Part shown: positions 1-8,876 of the stretch, piece after piece
How positions within the stretch are numbered: position 1 is the first letter of the stretch
Layout of the letters: the number at the start of each line of letters is the position of its first letter
Origin: CAYMJV01 sp964390545
Lineage (GTDB): Bacteria; Desulfobacterota; BSN033; UBA1163
Assembly: GCA_964390545.1 (NCBI GenBank)
Contig: CAYMJV010000004.1
Coordinates: 9,901-73,900, forward strand
Length of the DNA: 64,000 nt
Direction of reading: 5' to 3'
Program-made: the position numbers and the translations under genes
The notes under the pieces: generated by a model
Databases searched by the model: none
What the model was told of the DNA's origin: nothing
The model's input: the letters and a program-made list of their open reading frames with translations, nothing else

Positions 1-29
1 TTTCTCCAGTTTATGCTAAGGAGAATTCA

Positions 30-269
30 TTGCAATACCAACTCTTGGATCATGCTGGAAAGTCGTATTCATGGGCTCAAGACCCTTCTTACTTAGACTA
101 TGATCTTGCCTTGCGAAAGTATGTAGCCGATCGAATTCTTAAACGATTCGGTATCGCCCTCGACCCAAAAATCTATTCCGGGTTTGACCTCCTTGACATC
201 GAAGCTCTTTTCAAGTGTAAAAAATCAGAAGAACCTTTCGACCTCTTCTTAAAAATGTTTTCCAAATAA
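30..269 (+). CDS. Small protein of unknown function
   Basis: A 79-residue acidic/basic mixed protein that I do not recognise. The start is a TTG codon, chosen because an AAGGAG ribosome binding site lies at 18-23, six bases upstream. There is no signal peptide or membrane segment. The C-terminal half repeats a Phe-Asp-Leu theme (FDLLD, then FDLFL), compatible with a short helical protein. It is followed by about 100 bases without a gene, then by a convergent hydrolase gene. It could be the last gene of an operon that begins outside the window. Real gene status rests mainly on the ribosome binding site and length. Confidence 0.5.
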   Translation: MQYQLLDHAGKSYSWAQDPSYLDYDLALRKYVADRILKRFGIALDPKIYSGFDLLDIEALFKCKKSEEPFDLFLKMFSK

Positions 270-372
270 CTCTCGTGTTATCTGAAGATGGGTTTTGAGA
301 ATTTCTCCTGTCACCTAAGCTGGGTATTAGATTTTGGTTGAAATCATTGCGTGTGCGCTGTCAGAAGATCGA

Positions 373-1161
373 TCACAAACTCTTCAAGAACGTTATCAGA
401 TTGGTGTTAAAGTCCTCCGGTTGTTCTACATTGGATAGGTGGCGGGCAGATTTGATGATCACAAGTTTTGAGTTGGGTATTCGTTGATGCATGGCCTCCG
501 AGGCGGCCACTGGAGTTCCAGGATCGTCCTCTCCTACCATGATGAGTGTGGGAATTTTAATCTCAGAGAGTCGGTTCAAGTAATTGAGCTTCCGAATCGC
601 ATAAATACAGCCAAGATAACCTTTCGCCGGTGTGGCCAGAAATTCCTCTCGGATGACTCCCAGCATGTAAGGATTCAAGTTGAGAAAGGTTGGGGTAAAC
701 CACCGTTCCATGGTTGGCTCCCACTGAGAAGCCACACCTTTTTCACGAACGGCATCGATACGTTCCTGCCATATGGGCTGCGCCTCTTCAGGAACGACGG
801 CCATGGTGTCGCAGAGGGCGAGGCTCTTCAGCCGTTTGGGATAATTCAAGGCGATGCTCTGTCCGATCATTCCACCCATGGAGAGGCCAACCCAGTGAAC
901 TTGATCGATCCCGAGAGCATCTAACAGAGCAACGGCATCTTCCCCCAGCAGATCAAGAGTATAAACCCCTGGGGGTGCTTCGCTTTTACCATGGCCACGG
1001 GTATCATATCGAAGGATCTGGAAAAGAGATTCCAACACCTTCCTCTGGGGGTTCCACATCAAAAGACTTGAGCCAAGGGAATGGCTCAGGATTAGGAAAG
1101 GGCCATCTTTGTTACCCGAGAGTTCGTAATTCATTTGAATCCCATTGGCTTTGATGAGCAT
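373..1161 (-). CDS. Alpha/beta hydrolase, 3-oxoadipate enol-lactonase-like
   Basis: A 262-residue alpha/beta hydrolase. The nucleophile elbow GLSMGG places the catalytic serine at residue 94; an oxyanion-side motif SHSLGSS occurs near residue 26; the acid is Asp212 or Asp213 in GEDDPGTP; the histidine is His241 in ARHLSN. The lengths and the DTRGHGKS loop match the PcaD (3-oxoadipate enol-lactonase) and BioH-like branch. No other aromatic degradation gene is nearby, so the PcaD substrate is not supported and a general esterase/lactonase is as likely. The start is backed by an AAGGAG site. It is convergent with the small gene on its left and is probably transcribed alone. Family assignment is secure, substrate is not. 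Confidence 0.8.
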   Translation of the reverse strand: MLIKANGIQMNYELSGNKDGPFLILSHSLGSSLLMWNPQRKVLESLFQILRYDTRGHGKSEAPPGVYTLDLLGEDAVALLDALGIDQVHWVGLSMGGMIGQSIALNYPKRLKSLALCDTMAVVPEEAQPIWQERIDAVREKGVASQWEPTMERWFTPTFLNLNPYMLGVIREEFLATPAKGYLGCIYAIRKLNYLNRLSEIKIPTLIMVGEDDPGTPVAASEAMHQRIPNSKLVIIKSARHLSNVEQPEDFNTNLITFLKSL

Positions 1162-1265
1162 CGTTTCTCCTTACCTCTATGTTTCGAGAACCTTCAATGC
1201 CTCGGGCGCTGTTACCCACAGAATAGATAGGCACTCACTGCTTGTCAACAGAAATTCTTGAGAGA

Positions 1266-2342
1266 TTAATCATTCATTCGGTTCACCACTCCTTCATTCG
1301 ATAGACCTAACGTTTCACCAAATTTCATGGTAATAAACTTTCCTTCCTCAATACCATCTTCTCGTAGGGCTTTCCTCAAGTAGGCAGGTGGTTCTCCGAG
1401 AGGTTCGTCTGAGAGTTTGAATGTTCCCCAGTGACCGGCTATTGCTATTTGGGAATGCGTATCTTTTAGAATCTTGATCGCCTCTGAAGGATCGACATGG
1501 ACCGGGCTCATGAACCAGCGAGGTCTGTAAGCGCCAATGGGAATGATCGAGATCTGAATGGGGCCGAAGCGGTGTCCGATTTCCTTGAAAATAGGGGAAT
1601 AGCCTGTATCTCCTGCGAAAAAGATCTTACCCAGCTTGCTTTCGATCACCCAACCAGACCAAAGCGTTTCATTTCTATCAAAAAGTGTCCGGTTTGAGAA
1701 GTGTTGAATAGGGACGGAATGAACCTTCAAACCGTGGAAGGGACAGGTTTGCCACCAGTCCAGCTCGACAACATTCTTTATCTTTCTCTTTTCAAACCAT
1801 CTTGCAATACCCAAAGGAACAAAATAGGTAGGTTCATTTCCAAGGCGTTCCACGGTTGGAGCATCCAAATGGTCGTAGTGATTGTGGCTGATCAGGACAG
1901 TATGGATGGGTGGGAGTCCGTCAAAAGGGACTCCTAAAGGCGCCACTCGGTTAATTCCCAAAAAGGAGTTGGGTCCGCAATAGTCACTGAATTGGGGGTC
2001 GGTGAGGATATTGGTCCCTTCTATTTGAATGAGAAAGGTGGAGTGACCGATCCAGGTGATCTGTACCTGGGCTGAGTCGGGTTGTTTGATGAGCGAAGTC
2101 GCTGGTTGAACACTCTCTGGTTTGTAATTCGAAACTTCCTCAGGGGGGATGGGTGAAATTTCTTTAGGTCCCAGACCGAACCGCCAGCGCAGAAAATCGC
2201 CGAAGCCTCGTTCAGAAGGTCTGTATAGATTCTGAAATCCTTTTGGTGTGTGATGGGGTGGTAAAGGATTTGCTTCTTTAGGCTGCTCCAAGCCCACACA
2301 ACCTATTAATATGCAAAGGAACAGGGATACCATTACCCACAT
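1266..2342 (-). CDS. Metallo-beta-lactamase-fold lipoprotein (NAPE-PLD/UlaG-like)
   Basis: A zinc hydrolase of the metallo-beta-lactamase superfamily, branch with N-acyl-phosphatidylethanolamine phospholipase D and UlaG. Visible motifs are WIGHSTFLI, a TDPQFSD strand, the metal site HNHYDHLD, and a late FAGDTGYS and AGHWGTF. An upstream in-frame start exists at 2399, but I chose the ATG at 2342: it yields a short hydrophobic signal ending in the lipobox L-I-G-C, so the product should be a membrane-anchored lipoprotein. An ATG three codons further in would work equally well. This family cleaves phosphodiester or lactone bonds in lipids and sugars; the substrate here is unknown. It is divergent from the ABC operon that begins at 2578. 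Confidence 0.8.
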   Translation of the reverse strand: MWVMVSLFLCILIGCVGLEQPKEANPLPPHHTPKGFQNLYRPSERGFGDFLRWRFGLGPKEISPIPPEEVSNYKPESVQPATSLIKQPDSAQVQITWIGHSTFLIQIEGTNILTDPQFSDYCGPNSFLGINRVAPLGVPFDGLPPIHTVLISHNHYDHLDAPTVERLGNEPTYFVPLGIARWFEKRKIKNVVELDWWQTCPFHGLKVHSVPIQHFSNRTLFDRNETLWSGWVIESKLGKIFFAGDTGYSPIFKEIGHRFGPIQISIIPIGAYRPRWFMSPVHVDPSEAIKILKDTHSQIAIAGHWGTFKLSDEPLGEPPAYLRKALREDGIEEGKFITMKFGETLGLSNEGVVNRMND

Positions 2343-2481
2343 ATGGAATGATAGAATGGACAGACCAAGATGGTCCCTGTCTAGGGTCCATCCTGTCATG
2401 GGATTTTATTGAACATTCTAATAGGGATTTTTGCTGCGATCAACATAGAAAAATACCTCCTAGTAAATGATTCTCTTGGAT

Positions 2482-2510
2482 TTGACAATGTCTTTTTTTC
2501 ACTATATCAT
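2482..2510 (+). promoter_or_regulatory. Sigma70 promoter of the first peptide ABC operon
   Basis: Perfect -35 box TTGACA (2482-2487), 17-base spacer, -10 box TATCAT (2505-2510). Transcription would start near 2517, about 60 bases before the binding-protein gene. It is the only strong promoter seen ahead of the five-gene operon. Confidence 0.65.
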
Positions 2511-2577
2511 TTGTCCTTGAAGTTACATTCCTGTTGGGGGGAATGCTCTAAATCAAACACAAGAAAGGAGGAGAGAA

Positions 2578-4248
2578 ATGATGAAGAAGGTAGTAATCTT
2601 AGTTTGTATATTTATGCTGTTGATCGCTGTTAGTGCGCTTGCTCAGGCCACCAAGAAGACTGGACCCCCTGCTCAACCCGCAGCGAAAAAGGAAACTCTC
2701 GCGCAAGCTCCGAAGAAGGGGGGGACACTCGTATTTGGCCGTGGGGGCGACAGCGTAGGGTTGGACCCAGCCTATGAAACGGATGGCAACTCCTTCATGA
2801 TCTGCGACAACGTCCATGAGGCTCTCGTCTTCTATAAGGAGGAGTCCACAGCACTGGAGCCAGGATTGGCTTCCTCTTGGAGCATCAGTCCCGATGGTCT
2901 GACTTACACATTCAAACTGCGTAAGGGAGTGAAATTCCATGATGGCACCCCATTCAACGCTGATGCGGTCGTCTTTTCTCATGGCCGGATGATGAAGGAG
3001 CGTAAGGTCAAATTCTTTGGTAAAGGCTGGGATATCCCAAAGCAGGAGCGTCCGCCCGAATATTGGGTTTCCATGGAGATGGATAACACCATTGATTCGA
3101 TTGAGGCCGTGGATGAGTACACGGTGCTTTACAAACTCAAAAGGGTTGAGGCACCCTTCATAGCCAATATGGGCATGGACTTTGCTGATATCATCAGTCC
3201 GACAGCCTTCATGAAAGATCCAGGAGGTGCTGTTCGTAACCCTGTTGGCACAGGTCCGTACAAATTCGTCAAGTGGGTCAAGGATGACAGCCTAACCCTG
3301 GAAGCCTTTAAGGATTACTGGGACAAGGCCAAGGGCCCCTATATGGACAGGGTGGTATTTCGGGTCATTCCTGAGAACTCAGTCCGATTCTTGGAGCTGA
3401 AGGCCGGTGGCATTCACATCTGCCAGTTTCCCAATGCGGCCGACATTCCCATGGCCAAGAAAGACCCTAAGCTCTGGGTTCCTACTCAACCGGGGATGAA
3501 TATCGGCTACCTGGGTTATAACCTCAAAAAAGAACCTTGGAAAAGTAATGTCAAACTGCGCAGAGCCATTGCCCACGCCATCAACCGCAAGGCGATCGTA
3601 GACAATATCTACCAGGGCATGGGGGAAGTGGCTAAGAATTGCATCCCACCTACGATGTGGGGCTATAACAAAGATGTTCCAGGGTATTCTTACGACGTTG
3701 AGTTGGCCAAGAAGCTGCTTGCCGAGGCCGGCTATCCAGAAGGAAAAGGCTTACCTGAAATAACCCTCTGGTCCATGCCGGTTCCCAGACCTTATAACCC
3801 CGAAGGTCTGAAGGTTGGCGTGGCCATGATCGGCGACCTCAAAAAGGTCGGTATCAACTCCCGCATCGTCAGCTATGACTGGGGGACTTACCTGAAGCGT
3901 CAGCGGGAACAACCAGAGGATATGGACCTCTTCCAGCTTGGCTGGACTGGCGATAATGGTGACCCTGACAACTTTTTAGCTGTGCTCTTCGACGGCCTTG
4001 CCAATCCAGCTGTCCGCACCCAGTGGCATAACGAGACCTACCATAAGTACATGCTGGACGGTAAACAGACCATCGACCAGGCAAAGCGTGCCGAGATCTA
4101 CCAAAAAGCACTCCAACTCATGTACGATGAGTGTCCTGTGATCCCCATTGCCCACTCGACGGTTATGTGGCCAGCTGTGAAAAAAGTCCAGAATTTCAAA
4201 CTCCATCCCACCGGATCCGTTATGTTGAGGAGTGTGTGGCTGCAGTAA
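2578..4248 (+). CDS. Peptide/nickel-type ABC transporter substrate-binding protein
   Basis: A 556-residue periplasmic solute-binding protein of the SBP_bac_5 (DppA/OppA/NikA) family. It has a classical signal peptide (basic start, hydrophobic run to about residue 20, cleavage near ALAQA), then a Lys/Pro/Ala-rich linker and the family pattern GGTLVFGRGGDSVGLDP, FKLRKGVKFHDGTPFNA, RRAIAHAINR and a late QLGWTGDNGDPDNFL. An AAAGGAGG site at 2564-2571 fixes the start. It is the first gene of a compact importer operon with two permeases and two ATPases. Ligands of this family range from di- and oligopeptides to nickel chelates, glutathione and sugars; none can be assigned from sequence alone. Confidence 0.93.
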   Translation: MMKKVVILVCIFMLLIAVSALAQATKKTGPPAQPAAKKETLAQAPKKGGTLVFGRGGDSVGLDPAYETDGNSFMICDNVHEALVFYKEESTALEPGLASSWSISPDGLTYTFKLRKGVKFHDGTPFNADAVVFSHGRMMKERKVKFFGKGWDIPKQERPPEYWVSMEMDNTIDSIEAVDEYTVLYKLKRVEAPFIANMGMDFADIISPTAFMKDPGGAVRNPVGTGPYKFVKWVKDDSLTLEAFKDYWDKAKGPYMDRVVFRVIPENSVRFLELKAGGIHICQFPNAADIPMAKKDPKLWVPTQPGMNIGYLGYNLKKEPWKSNVKLRRAIAHAINRKAIVDNIYQGMGEVAKNCIPPTMWGYNKDVPGYSYDVELAKKLLAEAGYPEGKGLPEITLWSMPVPRPYNPEGLKVGVAMIGDLKKVGINSRIVSYDWGTYLKRQREQPEDMDLFQLGWTGDNGDPDNFLAVLFDGLANPAVRTQWHNETYHKYMLDGKQTIDQAKRAEIYQKALQLMYDECPVIPIAHSTVMWPAVKKVQNFKLHPTGSVMLRSVWLQ

Positions 4249-4256
4249 GCTAATCT

Positions 4257-4292
4257 GGGCCTGGGAAAGAGGGTGATCTCTTTCCTAGGCCC
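4257..4292 (+). terminator. Intra-operon stem-loop after the binding-protein gene
   Basis: Two 15-base arms (4257-4271 and 4278-4292) pair with a single G-T wobble around a 6-base loop. There is no T-run, so this is more likely an mRNA-stabilising or partial attenuating hairpin than a full terminator. It would favour more binding protein than permease, a usual arrangement in such operons. Confidence 0.7.
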
Positions 4293-4319
4293 AAGCTGTA
4301 ACCTAGTCCCTTTCAAATC

Positions 4320-5324
4320 ATGATCGGCTTTATCATTCGGCGAACCCTAGTTGTCATTCCCACCATTCTCGGGATAACGATCATCATCTTCATGATGCTG
4401 GCTATCACGCCTGGAGATCCTGCTGAGCTGTTGTTAGGTGAGCGAGCGACCAAAGACTCCCTGGAGGCCATGCGGGAATATTTAGGCCTCAACAAGCCCC
4501 TTTACGTCCAGTACGGCATTTTCCTCAAAAGAGTGGCTAAGTTCGATCTGGGCGAGACCATTTGGACACGTCAGAAGGTCTACATAGAAATCATGGAGCG
4601 CTTTCCAGCTACCATTGAGCTGACTCTTGCTGCTATGATCGTCAGTAGTTTCTTCGGAGTCCTCCTTGGAATTATATCAGCTACAAAGCAGTATTCATGG
4701 TTCGACTATGCCAGCATGGTCGGTTCGCTTTTTGGAGTCAGTATGCCCGTTTTCTGGCTGGGGTTGATGCTCATGCTGATCTTTTCGCTAACCCTCGGCT
4801 GGTTCCCTATGTCAGGACGGTTGGGAGTGGACATAGACCTAACCATTATCACTAACTTTTATGTTCTCGATGCCATTCTGACAAGGAATTGGGCGGCCCT
4901 CAAAGATGCATTAATGCACCTGGCTTTACCAGCCACGGCCCTGAGTACAATCCCCCTTGCTATTGTGGCCAGGATGACTCGATCATCCATGCTGGAGGTG
5001 CTCAGGCAGGACTACATCAAGACAGCAAGGGCTAAAGGGCTGAGTGAAGTGAAGATCGTTCTGAAACATGCTCTCAGAAACGGATTGATTCCGATCGTGA
5101 CCGTAGTCGGCCTTCAATTCGGCATCCTTCTGGGCGGAGCGATTCTGACCGAAACGGTATTTGCCTGGCCTGGAATAGGGAAGTGGCTCTTTGATGGTGT
5201 AGTTAAGCGGGATTATATGGTCATCCAGGGTGGAACTCTGCTTGTAGCCACCATCTTTGTTTTCATCAACCTTATCGTGGATATACTCTATGCCATCATC
5301 AACCCTCGAATCAGCGTGAAGTAG
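4320..5324 (+). CDS. Peptide ABC transporter permease (DppB-type)
   Basis: A 334-residue inner-membrane permease of the BPD_transp_1 family, DppB/OppB branch. It starts with the characteristic first helix (IRRTLVVIPTILGITI) followed by TPGDPAE, and contains the cytoplasmic EAA loop around residues 220-245 (RQDYIKTARAKGLSE) that contacts the ATPases. About six membrane segments are visible. The gene follows the binding-protein gene after a 71-base gap containing a strong hairpin, and is three bases from the next permease gene. No clear ribosome binding site is seen at the start; the annotated ATG is the first one giving the conserved N-terminus. Confidence 0.93.
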   Translation: MIGFIIRRTLVVIPTILGITIIIFMMLAITPGDPAELLLGERATKDSLEAMREYLGLNKPLYVQYGIFLKRVAKFDLGETIWTRQKVYIEIMERFPATIELTLAAMIVSSFFGVLLGIISATKQYSWFDYASMVGSLFGVSMPVFWLGLMLMLIFSLTLGWFPMSGRLGVDIDLTIITNFYVLDAILTRNWAALKDALMHLALPATALSTIPLAIVARMTRSSMLEVLRQDYIKTARAKGLSEVKIVLKHALRNGLIPIVTVVGLQFGILLGGAILTETVFAWPGIGKWLFDGVVKRDYMVIQGGTLLVATIFVFINLIVDILYAIINPRISVK

Positions 5325-5327
5325 TCT

Positions 5328-6245
5328 ATGGCAGAGAATAAAAACCAAAAGATAAGTTTTTGGGCTAGAATAACAAATCCTGAGGATAGGCACCCTTTCT
5401 TCGACCAGATTGAGAAGCTTTTTAAGAACCGGACTGGGGTGGCTGGTCTGATCATCATCACCCTCTTCGCCTTAACTGCTATCCTTGCTCCCGCGATCAC
5501 TCCTCACGATCCAGATGAAAATTCCCTCTATGACCAACTCAAACCACCCGTGTGGAATGAGGGAGGATCAACCAAAAACCTTCTCGGCACGGATGACCTG
5601 GGTCGGGACATGTTGTCAAGGCTGATTTATGGGGCACGGGTATCGCTGACTCTGGGCATCGTGAGCGTAGGAATAGCCCTTGTCTGTGGCTCCATACTGG
5701 GAGCCCTTGCCGGATTCTACAAAGGTTGGCCAGACAACTTGATCATGCGCTTAATGGATATCATCTTGGCTTTCCCCTACATCCTGCTGGCTATCGTAAT
5801 TGTCGCCTATTTGGGACCCAGTTTGAGGAATGCCATGATGGCCATCGGTATCATCAACATCCCTCGTTTTGCCCGCATCATTCGGGCCTCGGTCATAGAG
5901 GAGTACGAGAAAGACTATGTCACTGCCGCCAGAGCAGTGGGTGCCAACAACAGGCGGATCATCTTCAATGCCATCTTTCCAAACTGTTTGGCCCCGATCA
6001 TTGTCCAAGCCAGCCTGGGTTTTGGAGAGGCCATTCTGAGTGGTGCTGGTCTGAGCTTTCTGGGCCTTGGTGCTCAGCCTCCTCTCTCAGAGTGGGGAGC
6101 GATGATTGCTCAAGGTCGATCCATGATCCTTCGGGCTTGGTGGGTCATGACCTACCCGGGGATTGCCATCCTTCTGGCCGTGCTAGGCTTTAACCTCCTC
6201 GGCGACGGCCTGCGCGACGCTCTGGATCCTAGGCTGAGGGACTAA
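5328..6245 (+). CDS. Peptide ABC transporter permease (DppC-type)
   Basis: A 305-residue second permease, DppC/OppC branch. A cytoplasmic N-terminal stretch precedes the first membrane helix (residues about 35-58), followed by the extracellular loop carrying APHDP-like TPHDPDENS and the GTDDLGRDMLSRLIYGAR motif typical of DppC. The EAA loop is EEYEKDYVTAARAVGANN near residue 190, and the C-terminus NLLGDGLRDALDPRLRD is a family hallmark. It starts three bases after the upstream permease and four bases before the first ATPase gene, so the four are clearly co-translated. It forms the membrane channel as a heterodimer with the DppB-type protein. Confidence 0.93.
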   Translation: MAENKNQKISFWARITNPEDRHPFFDQIEKLFKNRTGVAGLIIITLFALTAILAPAITPHDPDENSLYDQLKPPVWNEGGSTKNLLGTDDLGRDMLSRLIYGARVSLTLGIVSVGIALVCGSILGALAGFYKGWPDNLIMRLMDIILAFPYILLAIVIVAYLGPSLRNAMMAIGIINIPRFARIIRASVIEEYEKDYVTAARAVGANNRRIIFNAIFPNCLAPIIVQASLGFGEAILSGAGLSFLGLGAQPPLSEWGAMIAQGRSMILRAWWVMTYPGIAILLAVLGFNLLGDGLRDALDPRLRD

Positions 6246-6249
6246 GGGC

Positions 6250-7227
6250 ATGAGCGCCGAACACCTCCTGGAGATCCGAAACCTTAAAACCTACTTTGAT
6301 GTTCGCGGTGGTGTCCTCAAGGCCGTGGATGACGTGAGTTTTACGATCGCGGCAGGAGAAACCTTGGGCCTTGTGGGCGAATCCGGCTGCGGCAAGACCG
6401 TTACTGCCAATTCCGTCATGCGTCTTGTCCCGATCCCACCCGGACGTATTGCAGGAGGCGAGATTCTCTTTGAGGGGATTGACATTCTAAAACTGCCTAC
6501 ATCCGAGATGAGGAAGGTGAGGGGTAGCAAGATCTCTATGATCTTTCAGGAGCCGATGACTTCGCTCAACCCAGTTTTCACAGTGGGCGATCAGGTGGCC
6601 GAAGTGATCCACCTTCATGAAAAGCTCTCTCAACGAGAGATTCGAGATAGGGTCATTGAGGTCTTCCGTCTCGTGCGTATTCCAGCCCCTGAAACACGCA
6701 TCAACGAATACCCTCATCAGATGAGTGGGGGGATGCGCCAGCGGGTCATCATCGCCATGGCCTTGGCCTGTAACCCCAAGTTGATGATCGCTGATGAACC
6801 GAGCACGGCGTTGGACGTAACCATCCAAGCCCAGATCCTCGATCTGATGAACAGGCTAAAGGAAGAGACCGGTGCCTCCATTCTGTTTATTACGCACGAC
6901 CTGGGAGTGATCGCTGAGATGGCTCAGAGGGTAGCCGTGATGTATGCTGGAAAAATCATGGAAGGGGCTGACGTGGACACCCTCTTCAACGAACCTAAGC
7001 ATCCCTACACGATCGGTCTGATGAATTCCATCCCTATCTTGGGTATCGGGAAGAAAGAAAAGCGGCTGAACACGATCCCTGGGGTGGTTCCTTCCCTCTT
7101 CAAACTGCCTCAAGGCTGCCTCTTCCACGAACGTTGCTCGGTAGCGCACACTGAGTGTGATCAATTGGAACCTCCAATGATCGACCTGGGCAATGGTCAC
7201 ATCGTACGGTGTCACAAATATGCCTGA
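6250..7227 (+). CDS. Peptide ABC transporter ATP-binding protein (DppD-type)
   Basis: A 325-residue ATPase with Walker A GESGCGKT (about residues 40-47), Q-loop in FQEPMTSLNP, signature MSGGMRQR, Walker B LMIADEPSTALD and H-loop ITHDLG. The C-terminal oligopeptide/dipeptide transporter domain (about residues 230-325) contains a cysteine cluster (CLFHERC, then ECD and RCH) that in some family members binds an Fe-S cluster. It energises import together with the next gene product. The DppF-type gene begins inside its last codons, so translation is coupled. Confidence 0.93.
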   Translation: MSAEHLLEIRNLKTYFDVRGGVLKAVDDVSFTIAAGETLGLVGESGCGKTVTANSVMRLVPIPPGRIAGGEILFEGIDILKLPTSEMRKVRGSKISMIFQEPMTSLNPVFTVGDQVAEVIHLHEKLSQREIRDRVIEVFRLVRIPAPETRINEYPHQMSGGMRQRVIIAMALACNPKLMIADEPSTALDVTIQAQILDLMNRLKEETGASILFITHDLGVIAEMAQRVAVMYAGKIMEGADVDTLFNEPKHPYTIGLMNSIPILGIGKKEKRLNTIPGVVPSLFKLPQGCLFHERCSVAHTECDQLEPPMIDLGNGHIVRCHKYA

Positions 7228-8221
7228 AGCGAAGAAACATACGAACACACCACTTCTTGAAACCAAAGAGGTGGTCAAACATTACCCCGTCACGGGTGGC
7301 GTTTTTCTGCGCCAGATTGCCTCGGTCAAAGCGGTGGACGGGGTGAGCTTGAATATCTTGCCGGGCGAGACCTTAGGCCTGGTAGGTGAGTCCGGTTGCG
7401 GCAAATCCACCTTGGGCCGGCTGATCCTGCGGTTGGAAGAACCGACGAGTGGCGATATCCTCTTCGAGGGCAAAAGTATCCTTGGTTACGATCCGAAACA
7501 GATCAGGGCGTTACGGCGAGAGATGCAGATCATCTTCCAAGACCCATTTTCCTCACTCAATCCGCGAAAAAACGTGGCTCACATTGTAGGAGAACCGCTC
7601 TTTGTTCATGGCATGACTGACCGACATGAGCGAGAAGCACGGGTGCTTGAACTTTTGGAGGTCGTGGGTCTCATGCGAGAGCATATGCGCCGCTACCCAC
7701 ACCAGTTCTCAGGGGGCCAGCGCCAGCGAATTGGAGTAGCCCGCGCACTGGCCCTTAACCCGAAGCTGATCATCTGTGACGAGCCTGTCTCAGCCCTCGA
7801 CGTTTCCATTCGAGGCCAGGTCATCAACCTACTTCAAGACTTACAGAAGGAGTTCGGGCTAACCTACCTTTTCATCTCCCATGACCTGAGCGTGGTAGAA
7901 CACATCAGCGATCGCGTGGCGGTCATGTACCTTGGGAAGCTAGTGGAACTGGCTGATTCCGAAACGCTTTACAAGTCCCCGCTCCATCCTTATACCCAGG
8001 CCCTCCTCTCTGCAGCACCTGTGCCCGATCCTAAACGAAAAAGAGAGAGGATCATTCTATCTGGAGATGTTCCTAGCCCTATCGATCCCCCTTCAGGGTG
8101 TCGTTTCCATACGCGATGTCTTTATGCAAAGGATGTTTGCAGTCAGAAAGAGCCCTCCTTCAGAGAGGTGAAAGAGAATCATTTAACCGCCTGCCATTTT
8201 GCCGAGGAGATTTTCGGATGA
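7220..8221 (+). CDS. Peptide ABC transporter ATP-binding protein (DppF-type)
   Basis: The second ATPase of the importer, about 333 residues from the ATG at 7220. An ATG at 7193 would add nine residues but would overlap the upstream gene by 35 bases; 7220 overlaps by 8, the common coupling geometry. Motifs: Walker A GESGCGKS, FQDPFSSLNPR, signature FSGGQRQR, Walker B LIICDEPVSALD, H-loop ISHDLS, and the C-terminal Cys-containing domain (CRFHTRCLYAKDVC). It is the last gene of the operon and converges on the DUF456 gene 24 bases further on; no terminator hairpin is obvious there. Confidence 0.92.
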   Translation: MPEAKKHTNTPLLETKEVVKHYPVTGGVFLRQIASVKAVDGVSLNILPGETLGLVGESGCGKSTLGRLILRLEEPTSGDILFEGKSILGYDPKQIRALRREMQIIFQDPFSSLNPRKNVAHIVGEPLFVHGMTDRHEREARVLELLEVVGLMREHMRRYPHQFSGGQRQRIGVARALALNPKLIICDEPVSALDVSIRGQVINLLQDLQKEFGLTYLFISHDLSVVEHISDRVAVMYLGKLVELADSETLYKSPLHPYTQALLSAAPVPDPKRKRERIILSGDVPSPIDPPSGCRFHTRCLYAKDVCSQKEPSFREVKENHLTACHFAEEIFG

Positions 8222-8245
8222 AATCTTTCTCCTTGAATTCTTCCC

Positions 8246-8728
8246 TCACCATAACCCGCGAATGAAATAGTAGGCCATCATCCCTGAAACCCCTAATTTT
8301 AGGACTGCTCCAAGGAGGGACCCAAGGATTACTCCCCATCCAGCTCTGAGAGCCTTCCCTTTTTCTTTTTGGACCAGCCACTCCACCGCCACCGCACCGA
8401 TCAAAGCACCGAGAAGCATGCCAAAAGGGGAAAAAAGAAGTCCGATCGCCATTCCTGCAACCGAGCCCCAGATCCCCCATTTTGATGTCCCATATTTTTT
8501 AGCACCCCAGAGGGGAATTATGTAATCCCCAACCGTCACACCAACGGTGAGAATAGCCATGACAATCATCAGGGTTGGGGTGAGAGGAGGGAAAAAGTCC
8601 TTCACCAGGGCGAGCAAAAGAAGTCCAAGAAAGATGAGCACAGGTCCCGGCAATATGGGAAGCACACACCCAGCTATGCCGAGAAGCATAAAAATACTTC
8701 CGACAACGATTGCGATGGTTTCGAGCAA
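8246..8728 (-). CDS. DUF456 family membrane protein
   Basis: A 160-residue very hydrophobic protein of the DUF456 family. Visible are an N-terminal helix, the conserved GCVLPILPGPVLIFLG segment (residues about 19-34), a central GDYIIPLWGAKKYGTSKWG loop with glycine-rich small-residue helices around it, and a C-terminal helix. The function of the family is unknown; the loop followed by a GxxxG-rich helix is its diagnostic part. It lies downstream of a degraded YceI-like fragment and an OmpA-like gene on the same strand. Family assignment is firm, role unknown. Confidence 0.85.
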   Translation of the reverse strand: MLETIAIVVGSIFMLLGIAGCVLPILPGPVLIFLGLLLLALVKDFFPPLTPTLMIVMAILTVGVTVGDYIIPLWGAKKYGTSKWGIWGSVAGMAIGLLFSPFGMLLGALIGAVAVEWLVQKEKGKALRAGWGVILGSLLGAVLKLGVSGMMAYYFIRGLW

Positions 8729-8745
8729 GGTCTTTCAGCCTCTAT

Positions 8746-8828
8746 CTATTTCTTGATCAGTTCTATCTCGACGAAGATGTCCACCTCTTCTCCGACAACG
8801 ACCCCCCGGTCTCAAGCGCTCTATTCCA
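8746..8828 (-). pseudogene. Remnant of the C-terminus of a YceI-like protein
   Basis: Between the DUF456 and OmpA-like genes the minus strand reads WNRALETGG and then, after shifting one base, VVVGEEVDIFVEIELIKK and a stop. This is the conserved end of YceI-family (lipocalin-like, isoprenoid-binding) proteins. The two parts are joined at a run of six C (8802-8807, G on the coding strand); seven would restore the frame. Nothing recognisable precedes the Trp, so only about 27 codons survive. This is either a decayed gene tail or, less likely, a sequencing error at a homopolymer next to a deletion. Recognition is by motif only. Confidence 0.5.
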
Positions 8829-8876
8829 TGCAAGACATTCCACCAACATTAAGAGGATGGAAAAGAATGAACCGGT

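Noticed and set aside
484..1154. Two 146-codon frames on the plus strand
   Set aside because: They are mirror frames of the alpha/beta hydrolase gene, which has clear motifs and a ribosome binding site.
5726..6193. 155-codon frame inside the DppC-type gene
   Set aside because: Overlaps a well-conserved permease in another frame and has no family features.
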